Part shown: piece after piece, positions 1-5,842 of the stretch | How positions within the stretch are numbered: the stretch's first letter is position 1 | How the letters are laid out: each line of letters starts with the position of its first letter | NCBI GenBank assembly: GCA_002898975.1 | Contig: BEID01000009.1 | Location: 1-12,299, forward strand | Length of the DNA: 12,299 bases | Reading direction: 5' to 3' | From: a bacterium HR27 | GTDB taxonomy: Bacteria > Chloroflexota > Chloroflexia > Thermomicrobiales > Thermomicrobiaceae | The notes under the pieces: model-generated | Told to the model about the DNA's origin: nothing | The model's input: the letters and a program-made list of their open reading frames with translations, nothing else | Database searches by the model: none | Made by a program: the position numbers and the translations under genes

Positions 1-571
1 GCTCGATCGGTACGGTTCGGAAATACCCCATCAGCATCCAGGTCGCGAAGGGAACCGTGAAGGTGAGATAGGCGAGGGTGAGACCGACCAGGTTATCGCG
101 GAGACCGAGCCGGCTCATCATGACGAAGATCGGAATGAAGAGGATGGTGCCAGGCGCCAGGTAGGCGTAGACCAGCAGTCGCGCCAGAATCGTCCGGCCA
201 GCGAAACGGAGGCGAGTGAGCGCATAACCAGCCATCGCACCGAGCAGGGTCGAGATCACCGTCGTCGCCAGCGCGACCACGGCGCTGTTGCGGAGCTGGC
301 GCAAGAAGGGATACGACGGGCCGAGGATCTTCTCGTAGTGTTCGGGTGTGAGGACGCGTGGCAGGAGAGTCACCGTCGGGCTGAACAGATCGACGTCGGC
401 ACGCAGCGAGGTCACCAGCTGCCAGTAGACCGGGAACAGCGTCCAGACTGCGAGTACCAGGAGCACCAGATACCCGATGAGGTAGTACCCCCGGTTGCGC
501 CGTGCCAGCCAGACGAGGAGACTGCGCTCGCTCGGTCGTGCTCGTTCGATCCGGCGTGCGACTTCTGCCAT
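1..571 (-). CDS. Sugar ABC transporter permease, MalG-like (partial, C-terminus beyond window)
   Basis: Inner-membrane permease of a carbohydrate-type ABC importer, the partner of the MalF-like permease just upstream. 190 residues are visible from ATG at 571. A basic N-terminal tail (about 1-28) leads into a first membrane helix (about 30-50, YYLIGYLVLLVLAVWTLFPV). Further hydrophobic segments lie near residues 94-115, 127-150 and 160-180. The readable frame ends at GYFRTVPIE, just where MalG-type permeases continue into the EAA loop that docks on the ATPase, so that loop is outside the window. The start is supported by GGAGG about 8 nt upstream, inside the end of malF, with a 4-nt gap between the genes, so translation is probably coupled. 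The family call is firm. The transported sugar cannot be read from the sequence. Confidence 0.9.
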   Translation of the reverse strand, partial: MAEVARRIERARPSERSLLVWLARRNRGYYLIGYLVLLVLAVWTLFPVYWQLVTSLRADVDLFSPTVTLLPRVLTPEHYEKILGPSYPFLRQLRNSAVVALATTVISTLLGAMAGYALTRLRFAGRTILARLLVYAYLAPGTILFIPIFVMMSRLGLRDNLVGLTLAYLTFTVPFATWMLMGYFRTVPIE

Positions 572-575
572 GGTG

Positions 576-1520
576 TCAGCCCTCCTGTCGGAGCATGCGC
601 CGGGTGAGGAAGTAGATGAGAATGGCGAAGACCGGGAAGAAGACGAGCGGGATCGCCGATGCGATTCCGAGGTCGTAGGCCGTCATTCCCTCGTGATAGG
701 CCAGGAGCGGGAACGTTTCCGTGACGTTGGCCGGTCCGCCGTTGGTCAGGATGTAGACGTACTGGATCGCGTTGGAAGTCCAGATAGCGGACAGCATTAC
801 CGTGACTGTGATGACCGGCGTCAGGAGCGGCAAGGTGATGCGGAAGTACTGTTGCAAGGGCGTTGCGCCGTCGATCGCTGCTGCCTCGTACAGTTCGCGC
901 GGAATCGCCTGGAGGCCAGCCAGGAAGGTCATGGTCCAGAAGGGTGCACCTTGCCAGATGGCCGCGACGAGTACCGACCAGAGTGCGAGATCAGGATTGG
1001 CCAGGAACAGGATCGGTCGGTCGACGAGTCCCAGGTTGGTGAGGAGCGTGTTGAGGACGCCGTTGACGTCGTTGTAAATCCACTTCCAGGTGAACGCCGA
1101 GACGACAGCCGGAATCGCCCAGGGGACGAAGAGCAGCGTGCGCCAGAAGTGCCGCGCCCGGATCTGCGCGTTGAGGATCAGCGCACTCACCATCCCGATG
1201 ACGAACTTGCCAGCCAGCGCGCCGCCGGTATAGAGCGCGGTCACTTTGACGCTGTTCCAGAACAGTCCGTAGATGCGGCTCTGGCTGTCGAAGAGCAGGC
1301 GTGCGTAGTTGCCGAAGCCGATGAACTGTCCCTGTCCACCGACCTTGATGTCCTGGAGTGAGAGCCAGAACGCATAGCCGAGCGGATAGGCAACCAGTCC
1401 GACGACCACCAGAAAGGCTGGCAGCGTCAGCGCATAACCGAGCCAGAAGTCCCGGCCGAGCCGAGATGTGCGGACACCCGGTGACGCGAGGGTTCGTTCT
1501 GCTTGGCGCAACACGACCAT
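576..1520 (-). CDS. Sugar ABC transporter permease, MalF-like
   Basis: Inner-membrane permease subunit of a carbohydrate-type ABC importer (binding-protein-dependent transport family). 314 residues, normal for this family. Hydrophobic segments lie near residues 27-53, 88-117, 127-147, 180-203, 233-255 and 283-305. The ATPase-docking EAA loop is clear at about 209-233 (ELYEAAAIDGATPLQQYF). I chose ATG at 1520 because GAAAGG sits 9 nt upstream. A GTG 21 nt further upstream (1541) is in frame but has no ribosome-binding site and lies beside a palindrome. First gene of a malF-malG operon with its own promoter near 1583-1611, separated from dppC by a terminator. No binding protein lies between promoter and gene; it may lie past the malG end, outside the window. 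Confidence 0.93.
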   Translation of the reverse strand: MVVLRQAERTLASPGVRTSRLGRDFWLGYALTLPAFLVVVGLVAYPLGYAFWLSLQDIKVGGQGQFIGFGNYARLLFDSQSRIYGLFWNSVKVTALYTGGALAGKFVIGMVSALILNAQIRARHFWRTLLFVPWAIPAVVSAFTWKWIYNDVNGVLNTLLTNLGLVDRPILFLANPDLALWSVLVAAIWQGAPFWTMTFLAGLQAIPRELYEAAAIDGATPLQQYFRITLPLLTPVITVTVMLSAIWTSNAIQYVYILTNGGPANVTETFPLLAYHEGMTAYDLGIASAIPLVFFPVFAILIYFLTRRMLRQEG

Positions 1521-1541
1521 GGTGTTCAGCCTTTCGAACAC

Positions 1542-1559
1542 TCCGCGTCGTGACGCGGA
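1542..1559 (-). promoter_or_regulatory. Perfect palindrome in the malF leader, possible repressor operator
   Basis: TCCGCGTC-AC-GACGCGGA on the minus strand: two perfect 8-bp arms around a 2-bp centre. It lies between the predicted promoter (start near 1576) and the ribosome-binding site of the MalF-like gene, at about +17 to +34. This is a common place and shape for a dimeric repressor site in sugar-transport operons. The palindrome is seen directly; the operator role is inferred. A short leader hairpin is an alternative. Confidence 0.45.
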
Positions 1560-1582
1560 TATCTGGTCAGCGAGACATCCCT

Positions 1583-1611
1583 ACAGTAGCAGAGTCCAGG
1601 CGACCGTGCAA
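1583..1611 (-). promoter_or_regulatory. Predicted sigma70-type promoter of the malF-malG operon
   Basis: On the minus strand TTGCAC (1611-1606), a 17-nt spacer, then TACTGT (1588-1583). The -35 is a 5/6 match and the -10 a weak 3/6 match. It sits about 65 nt before the malF start, in the only intergenic space between the dppC terminator and malF. No experimental support. Confidence 0.45.
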
Positions 1612-1730
1612 GTGGGGTGCGCGCTCAAGCAGCGGCACCACTAAAGGGAAGGAAGTCTCCGAGCGGCAGCGCGATCGCGTGTGCTGTGCCTCAGCGTGCC
1701 GCCCGATGCCGACATACCGGAAAGCGAGAC

Positions 1731-1764
1731 AAGGAGCCGGAAGCAGGCTCGCCTCCGGCTCCTT
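1731..1764 (-). terminator. Hairpin terminator after the dppC-like gene
   Basis: Perfect 11-bp inverted repeat AAGGAGCCGGA / TCCGGCTCCTT with a 12-nt loop, 25 nt past the dppC stop. On the minus strand it is followed by only a loose T-rich tail (TTGTCTCGCTTTCC), so it is a GC-strong but T-poor terminator. It separates the peptide-importer operon from the sugar-permease operon. Confidence 0.7.
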
Positions 1765-1788
1765 CGAGCGTTCCCGCGTTAGCGGTCG

Positions 1789-2667
1789 CTACTGGTTCGT
1801 CTGGGCCCGCAGGCGTGGGTCGAAGTAATCCGCGAGCATGTCGCCGATGATGTTGAAGCAGAGGATGAGGAGCGTGACGATGAGACCGGGGAAGATCACC
1901 ATCCACGGCGCGCGGGTGAAGTAGAGCGACGCTGCACCGGTCAGCATGTTCCCGAGCGAGGGGTTCGGTGGCTGGACACCGAGTCCGAGGAAGCTGAGGC
2001 CTGTTTCGACGAAGATCGCGGCGCCGAGGTTGAGCGAGGCGAGCACAGCGACCGGACCGAGACAGTTCGGAAGCACGTGCCGCAGCATGATGCGCCAGTG
2101 GGAAGCACCGAGTGCCCGAGCTGCTTCGCAGAAGAGCGACTCGGACACGCGGAGTGCTGATGCGCGCATGACTCGGACACCGACTGGTGTCAGCGAGAGC
2201 GCCACGGCACCGATGAGCTGGAGCCGTCCAGCTCCGAGGACTGCGACGACGACGCTGGCGACGACGAGCGACGGGATGGCAGTGACGATCTCGACTCCGC
2301 GTTGGAGAAGAAAATCGACGAGCCCGCGTCGGTAACCGCCGACAAGCCCCAGCGCGGTCCCGACGACGGTGCCGATGAGGCCGCCGGGTACTGCGATGAG
2401 GAGCGTGGTGCGCAGCCCGTAGAGTGCCCGGGTGAAGATGTCGCGCCCGAGTTCGTCCGTGCCGAACGGATACGTCGCGGAGGGGGGCTTGAGGCGAGCG
2501 ACCGCGTTGGTGGCCGTTGGTGACCGTGACGACAGTGTCGGACCCAGGAGACCAGTCAACACGATGAGCGCGAGGACGAGCGAGACGATGATCCCGATCC
2601 ACGGAATCGGACGACGGACGGCGCGCGTACGCTCGTGGGTGATCGGTGCCGCAACTGCTTCAGCCAT
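1789..2667 (-). CDS. Peptide/nickel-type ABC transporter permease, DppC-like
   Basis: Second membrane subunit of a dipeptide/oligopeptide (or nickel) type ABC importer, pairing with the DppB-like permease. 292 residues, normal length. An N-terminal cytosolic tail leads into a membrane helix at about 23-43. The DppC-family N-domain motif GTDELGRDIFTRALYG is at 69-84. Further membrane segments are near 88-112, 131-150, 205-222 and 255-275. The EAA loop that contacts the ATPase is at about 181-201 (EAARALGASHWRIMLRHVLP), followed by the typical LSFLGLGVQPPNPSLGNML at 224-242. The ATG at 2667 has a GAGGGG ribosome-binding site that overlaps the end of dppB, with a 3-nt gap, so the genes are tightly coupled. 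No dppD/dppF ATPase gene follows: a terminator does. Substrate unknown. Confidence 0.95.
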   Translation of the reverse strand: MAEAVAAPITHERTRAVRRPIPWIGIIVSLVLALIVLTGLLGPTLSSRSPTATNAVARLKPPSATYPFGTDELGRDIFTRALYGLRTTLLIAVPGGLIGTVVGTALGLVGGYRRGLVDFLLQRGVEIVTAIPSLVVASVVVAVLGAGRLQLIGAVALSLTPVGVRVMRASALRVSESLFCEAARALGASHWRIMLRHVLPNCLGPVAVLASLNLGAAIFVETGLSFLGLGVQPPNPSLGNMLTGAASLYFTRAPWMVIFPGLIVTLLILCFNIIGDMLADYFDPRLRAQTNQ

Positions 2668-2670
2668 CGC

Positions 2671-3633
2671 TCAGCCCCTCTCGCGTAGCCGGGGATCGAG
2701 AAACGACGTGACGATATCGGTGAGCAGGTTGATGACGACGAAGGCAGTGCCCAGGATGAGGACCGCGATCTGGATGACCGGAAAATCGCGGCGCGCGACT
2801 GCATCGACGAAAAAGAGCCCGAGACCGGGCAAGTTGAACGTGGTCTCGACGATGACCACACCACCCAGCAGAAAACCCACGCGGAGACCCGAGAAGGCAA
2901 TGGTCGGCGCGAACGCATTGCGGAGGACGTGCCGGAAAATGACCGTCGACTCAGCGAGCCCCTTCGCACGAGCTACCTGGACGAATGGTTCCTGCAGCAC
3001 CTCGAGGACAGCGTTGCGGATGAAGCGGACGAGTCCAGCTGCCAGGACGAAGCCGAGAACCACAATCGGTAAGAAGATCTGCTGGAGGTGGGTGAAGAGA
3101 TCCTGCGTCGGAGGCACGAGCCCGAGCGGTGGACGCCAGCCGAAGACGAGCAAGACGGTGATCAGGGCGAGCAATCCCAGCCAGTAGGCAGGTACCGCCG
3201 AGGCCACGAAGAAAAAGACTCGGGTCAACGCTTCGGTGAAGCGCCCGCGCCGGAGGGCACTGAAGAGGCCGAGGGGAAGCGCGAAGACCCATGCCATGAA
3301 CTCGGAAAGGAACGCGATTTCGATAGTCAGGGGCAGCCGAACGCGGAGCTCGTCCGCGATCGGCCGCCCCGTGACGTACGACTTCCCGAGCCCACCCGTC
3401 ACGAGCCCCTTCAGGAAGTCGAAGAACTGCACGATCAGCGGCTTGTTGAGGCCGAGTTCCTGCCGCACTTGCTCGACTCGCTGCGGGTTGATCGTGATGT
3501 TCTCACCTGTCCCGCCGACGATGAGCGCGGCAGGGTCACCCGCGATCCGGATGAACGCGAAGACCAGGAACGTGGCGATGAGAACGACCAGGATGCCACC
3601 GATCGCGCGCCGTATCAGGTATTGCACGAACAT
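2671..3633 (-). CDS. Peptide/nickel-type ABC transporter permease, DppB-like
   Basis: First membrane subunit of the peptide-type importer. 320 residues from ATG at 3633, normal for DppB. Residues 1-10 (MFVQYLIRRA) and the first helix (about 11-30) are typical. Then come a periplasmic stretch (about 31-100) with GLGKSYVTGRPI, membrane segments near 104-126, 139-164, 187-205, 249-265 and 286-306, and the EAA loop at about 215-239 (VQVARAKGLAESTVIFRHVL). The family C-terminal motif VIVETTFNLPGLGLFFVDA is at about 260-278. The frame stays open 49 codons further upstream, but that stretch overlaps SBP1 and lacks family similarity. GGAAGG about 10 nt before the chosen ATG supports it. It lies 50 nt after SBP1 and 3 nt before dppC, in one operon. 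Confidence 0.95.
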   Translation of the reverse strand: MFVQYLIRRAIGGILVVLIATFLVFAFIRIAGDPAALIVGGTGENITINPQRVEQVRQELGLNKPLIVQFFDFLKGLVTGGLGKSYVTGRPIADELRVRLPLTIEIAFLSEFMAWVFALPLGLFSALRRGRFTEALTRVFFFVASAVPAYWLGLLALITVLLVFGWRPPLGLVPPTQDLFTHLQQIFLPIVVLGFVLAAGLVRFIRNAVLEVLQEPFVQVARAKGLAESTVIFRHVLRNAFAPTIAFSGLRVGFLLGGVVIVETTFNLPGLGLFFVDAVARRDFPVIQIAVLILGTAFVVINLLTDIVTSFLDPRLRERG

Positions 3634-3683
3634 CGCCGCGCATCCTTCCGATCGTGTCAGGCACCTGCCGCGCCCCTCGCGCG

Positions 3684-5381
3684 CTACTGCCGGAGCCAGG
3701 TGGTGGCGTGCTTTTCGGTCAGGTTGTAGTTCGGCTGCGGTGTGAAGCCCGCAAGAATACCCGGGCGGAAAATATGCCAAATGACTGGTCGGTAAACGTA
3801 AATCATACCGAAGACTGGGTCGTCGAGCGTCCGGAAGTCGAGCTCGTGGGTGAGCTCCTTCCGCTTCTCGATATCGAGCTCGCGGTCGATCTGCTGGTAG
3901 AGTTGGATCAGCTCGTCGGACCAGAGACCGGTCAGGCTCACCTGGTCGTTATTCGTGATCCAGCTCGCGAAGGTCGACTTCGGTTCGTCGACCCAGGGGG
4001 CGTTGAAGCCGAGTGCCATCTGATACTCGCGGTTAGTGATTCGCTGCACATACTCGCCGAGTTGCAGAATCTGCGGGTTCACCTTGATGCCGACTTGTGC
4101 CAGCTGGTCAGCGATCAGGCTCGGCGTGGTGACATCGAGGTTGAACGCGAGTAGTCCGACCTCGAGGCCGTTGGGGAAACCCGCTTCAGCCAGGAGCTGC
4201 TTCGCTTGCTGGCGGTCGGCATCCTTGTCCTTACCGAAGCCACGGGCTTGCCGGACCCGGTCCTCGGGTAATGCCCAGGCACCGTAGGGGTGCATCCAGC
4301 CGGACAGCACGGAACGTCCTTCGGTCATAGCGGCGATCATCGCCTCGCGGTCCAAAGCGAGCGTGATGGCGCGGCGGACCCGCTCGTCCTTGAAGGGTTC
4401 GAAGTTCCGTGCATTGAGAATGAGGCGCCAGACGAGAGTCGTCGGCACGCCGACAACCTGGATGTCGGCATGTCCCTGAAACAGATCGAGCGGCGGCGTG
4501 GTGAGCGAGCGATACAGGTGGAGCTGCCCAGCCAGGAAGGCCTGGGCAACCGCGTTCCAGTCGGTCATGGGATGGCCCACGATGCCGTCCAAGTACGGCA
4601 GGTCCTTGTCGAAGTAATTGGGGTTCTTCTCGAGTTCGAACGCCACCCCGGGCGTATAGCTCTTGAACTTGAAGGGGCCGGTGCCGATGAGGTTCTTGGT
4701 ATCGCGGAGGTCAGCACCCGACTCGATGAGGTGGGCAGGATAAATCCCGGTCCAGGGGATGGCGACGTTGTAGAGGAGCGCGGGGTCGGGTTGCTTGAGG
4801 ACGAAACGGACGGTGTAGTCGTCGGGCGTTTCGATGTGGTCGACGGTGTTGAAGAAGACGCCGCGGGGGCTGTTGACGCCCTGGGGTGGGCTGATGATGC
4901 GCTGGAAGTTGGCGAGGACGTCCTTACTGGTGAAGGGGGAGCCGTCGTGGAACTGGACGCCCTGGCGGAGGTAGAAGGTGTAGGTCATCCCGTCCTGCGC
5001 CATGTCCCAGCGGATCGCGAGGTCCGGCAGGATCTTGGTCTGATCGTTGGGGTCGAACTGCAACAACGTATCGAAACAGGGACCGATACACCAGAGGTCG
5101 GTGCTGGTCGTCGCCTGGTGCAGGTCCAGGTTCGTCGGATCGCCCGGGAGATTGAAGTGCAGGATGCCGCCGCGGCGGACCGCCTCGGTCGTCGGGGTGG
5201 GCGTGACCTCCATGACTGCCGTGGGCATGGCCAGCGGCGTGTTGGTCGGCGTGGGGGCGGTCGTCGCCGCTGGAGCAGCGGTCGGCGAGGCCTCGCCACC
5301 ACCGCGACAAGCAACGAGCAATGCAGAAGCGAGCGTGCCGGCTGCTACGCCGAACAAGCGACGCCGCGTGAACGTGCGCAT
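3684..5381 (-). CDS. Peptide-type ABC solute-binding lipoprotein (SBP1), DppA/OppA family
   Basis: Extracytoplasmic substrate-binding protein of the DppBC importer encoded just downstream. 565 residues from ATG at 5381, chosen because GGAGGAGGAG lies immediately upstream; an in-frame start 10 codons earlier has no such site. The N-terminus carries a twin-arginine motif (TRRRLFG, 5-11), a hydrophobic stretch (11-24) and a lipobox LVAC with Cys25. A Pro/Thr/Ala-rich linker (about 26-66) then leads to the binding domain. This starts at RRGGILHFNLPGD and contains the family-typical YTFYLRQGVQFHDGSPFTSKD and a NLIGTGPFKF region, in the SBP_bac_5 style. Residues 124-246 match those in the neighbouring SBP2 exactly; elsewhere the two differ at scattered positions. 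First gene of SBP1-dppB-dppC, with its own promoter at 5443-5471. Ligand unknown: peptides, nickel or oligosaccharides are all possible for this family. Confidence 0.93.
   Translation of the reverse strand: MRTFTRRRLFGVAAGTLASALLVACRGGGEASPTAAPAATTAPTPTNTPLAMPTAVMEVTPTPTTEAVRRGGILHFNLPGDPTNLDLHQATTSTDLWCIGPCFDTLLQFDPNDQTKILPDLAIRWDMAQDGMTYTFYLRQGVQFHDGSPFTSKDVLANFQRIISPPQGVNSPRGVFFNTVDHIETPDDYTVRFVLKQPDPALLYNVAIPWTGIYPAHLIESGADLRDTKNLIGTGPFKFKSYTPGVAFELEKNPNYFDKDLPYLDGIVGHPMTDWNAVAQAFLAGQLHLYRSLTTPPLDLFQGHADIQVVGVPTTLVWRLILNARNFEPFKDERVRRAITLALDREAMIAAMTEGRSVLSGWMHPYGAWALPEDRVRQARGFGKDKDADRQQAKQLLAEAGFPNGLEVGLLAFNLDVTTPSLIADQLAQVGIKVNPQILQLGEYVQRITNREYQMALGFNAPWVDEPKSTFASWITNNDQVSLTGLWSDELIQLYQQIDRELDIEKRKELTHELDFRTLDDPVFGMIYVYRPVIWHIFRPGILAGFTPQPNYNLTEKHATTWLRQ
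4644..5012. repeat. 369-bp near-identical tract, copy in SBP1
   Basis: Matches 6809-7177 in SBP2 at a constant offset of 2165 with one difference that I can see (4959 G versus 7124 A). It covers codons 124-246 of SBP1. Immediately outside, even conserved residues use different synonymous codons, so the boundaries are sharp. Best explained by gene conversion between the tandem paralogues. Confidence 0.9.
5167..5213. repeat. 47-bp exact tract, copy in SBP1 linker
   Basis: Identical to 7332-7378 at the same 2165 offset. It encodes the end of the Pro/Thr linker and the start of the binding domain (MEVTPTPTTEAVRRGG). It is separated from the 369-bp tract by about 150 bp of diverged sequence, so it may be a second conversion patch or simply a constrained region. 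Confidence 0.75.
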
Positions 5382-5420
5382 TCTCCTCCTCCTTGTACCT
5401 GTGTCTGCCACTCACAGATC

Positions 5421-5430
5421 CCGCTAGCGG
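5421..5430. promoter_or_regulatory. 10-bp perfect palindrome in the SBP1 leader
   Basis: CCGCTAGCGG lies just after the predicted start point of SBP1 transcription (near 5436). The matching spot in the SBP2 leader lacks it and instead has a small GTTTC-gg-GAAAC repeat at 7589-7600. It could be a regulator site that differs between the paralogues. It is short, so chance is possible. Confidence 0.25.
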
Positions 5431-5442
5431 ATGCTGGTTCAG

Positions 5443-5471
5443 AGATTAACTCGTTGGCTTTCCGGTGTCAA
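5443..5471 (-). promoter_or_regulatory. Predicted sigma70-type promoter of SBP1-dppB-dppC
   Basis: On the minus strand a perfect -35 TTGACA (5471-5466), a 17-nt spacer and TAATCT (5448-5443). The same two boxes at the same spacing precede SBP2 (7646-7618), and the region just past the -10 (TCAGCATCC) is also shared. That conservation within otherwise diverged upstream DNA supports function. Predicted leader of about 55 nt. Confidence 0.7.
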
Positions 5472-5771
5472 GATATGCGAGCGTGTTGTGGGCGACGAGT
5501 CTGGTCGTGGGAACCGGGTCGGCTGTGTCGAACCGGCCTACCACGCGACTCTCGGAGCTGTGTTCGGCTATCGTGAACAGTAGCGGTGACTTCCGGACGA
5601 CCATCGCCAATGCGGGTACGGATACGGAGGGGCTCGATCGGGGGATGCGAGGGAGGTTGGCGCGATCGAGCCACGGTGATCGGAAGGGACTGCCTCAGCC
5701 GGAAGAGATGGCCGCATAGTGCTTGGTGCGAGGCAGGCGATGGCAGCGAGGAGAGACGTACTCGATCGCGA
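5472..5771. other. Intergenic stretch between the SBP2 terminator and the SBP1 promoter, no gene seen
   Basis: About 300 bp without a convincing gene. Short open frames exist on both strands but lack ribosome-binding sites and recognisable protein character. The only structure noted is the inverted repeat at 5632-5673. The space lies upstream of the SBP1 promoter, so it may hold regulator sites. Confidence 0.5.
5632..5673. repeat. 10-bp inverted repeat with 22-nt loop
   Basis: GGCTCGATCG (5632-5641) and CGATCGAGCC (5664-5673) are perfect complements. It lies about 160 bp upstream of the SBP1 promoter and about 105 bp beyond the SBP2 terminator. No T tract follows on either strand, so it is not an obvious terminator. 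Possible operator pair or the remnant of a longer repeat. Confidence 0.4.
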
Positions 5772-5778
5772 GCGAAAA

Positions 5779-5808
5779 CGGGGTCGACGGGTACTGCCGT
5801 CGACCCCG
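5779..5808 (-). terminator. Rho-independent terminator after SBP2
   Basis: Perfect 12-bp stem CGGGGTCGACGG / CCGTCGACCCCG with a 6-nt loop, starting 34 nt past the SBP2 stop. On the minus strand it is followed at once by TTTT, as expected for an intrinsic terminator. It largely isolates SBP2 transcription from the SBP1-dppBC operon. Confidence 0.85.
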
Positions 5809-5842
5809 CTTTCGTCGCTCGTCTCTCGTCGATCGTGGGTGC

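Noticed and set aside
495..1361. 288-codon open frame on the plus strand
   Set aside because: Antisense to the MalF-like permease. Charged, low-complexity translation without a ribosome-binding site or recognisable domain.
1521..1541. GTG at 1541 as the malF start
   Set aside because: In frame, but the GAAAGG ribosome-binding site fits the ATG at 1520, and the GTG would adjoin the palindrome with no site of its own.
3634..3780. 49-codon upstream extension of the dppB-like frame
   Set aside because: It overlaps the SBP1 coding end in another frame, lacks membrane or family character, and the DppB N-terminus MFVQYLIRR at 3633 is complete.
4290..5576. 428-codon open frame on the plus strand
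   Set aside because: Antisense to SBP1. The same type of shadow recurs over SBP2 (6455-7612) because the two genes are paralogous, so the apparent conservation is only a reflection of the real genes.
5465..5719. Small open frame in the gap between the binding-protein genes
   Set aside because: It overlaps the predicted SBP1 promoter, has no ribosome-binding site and shows no protein-like pattern.
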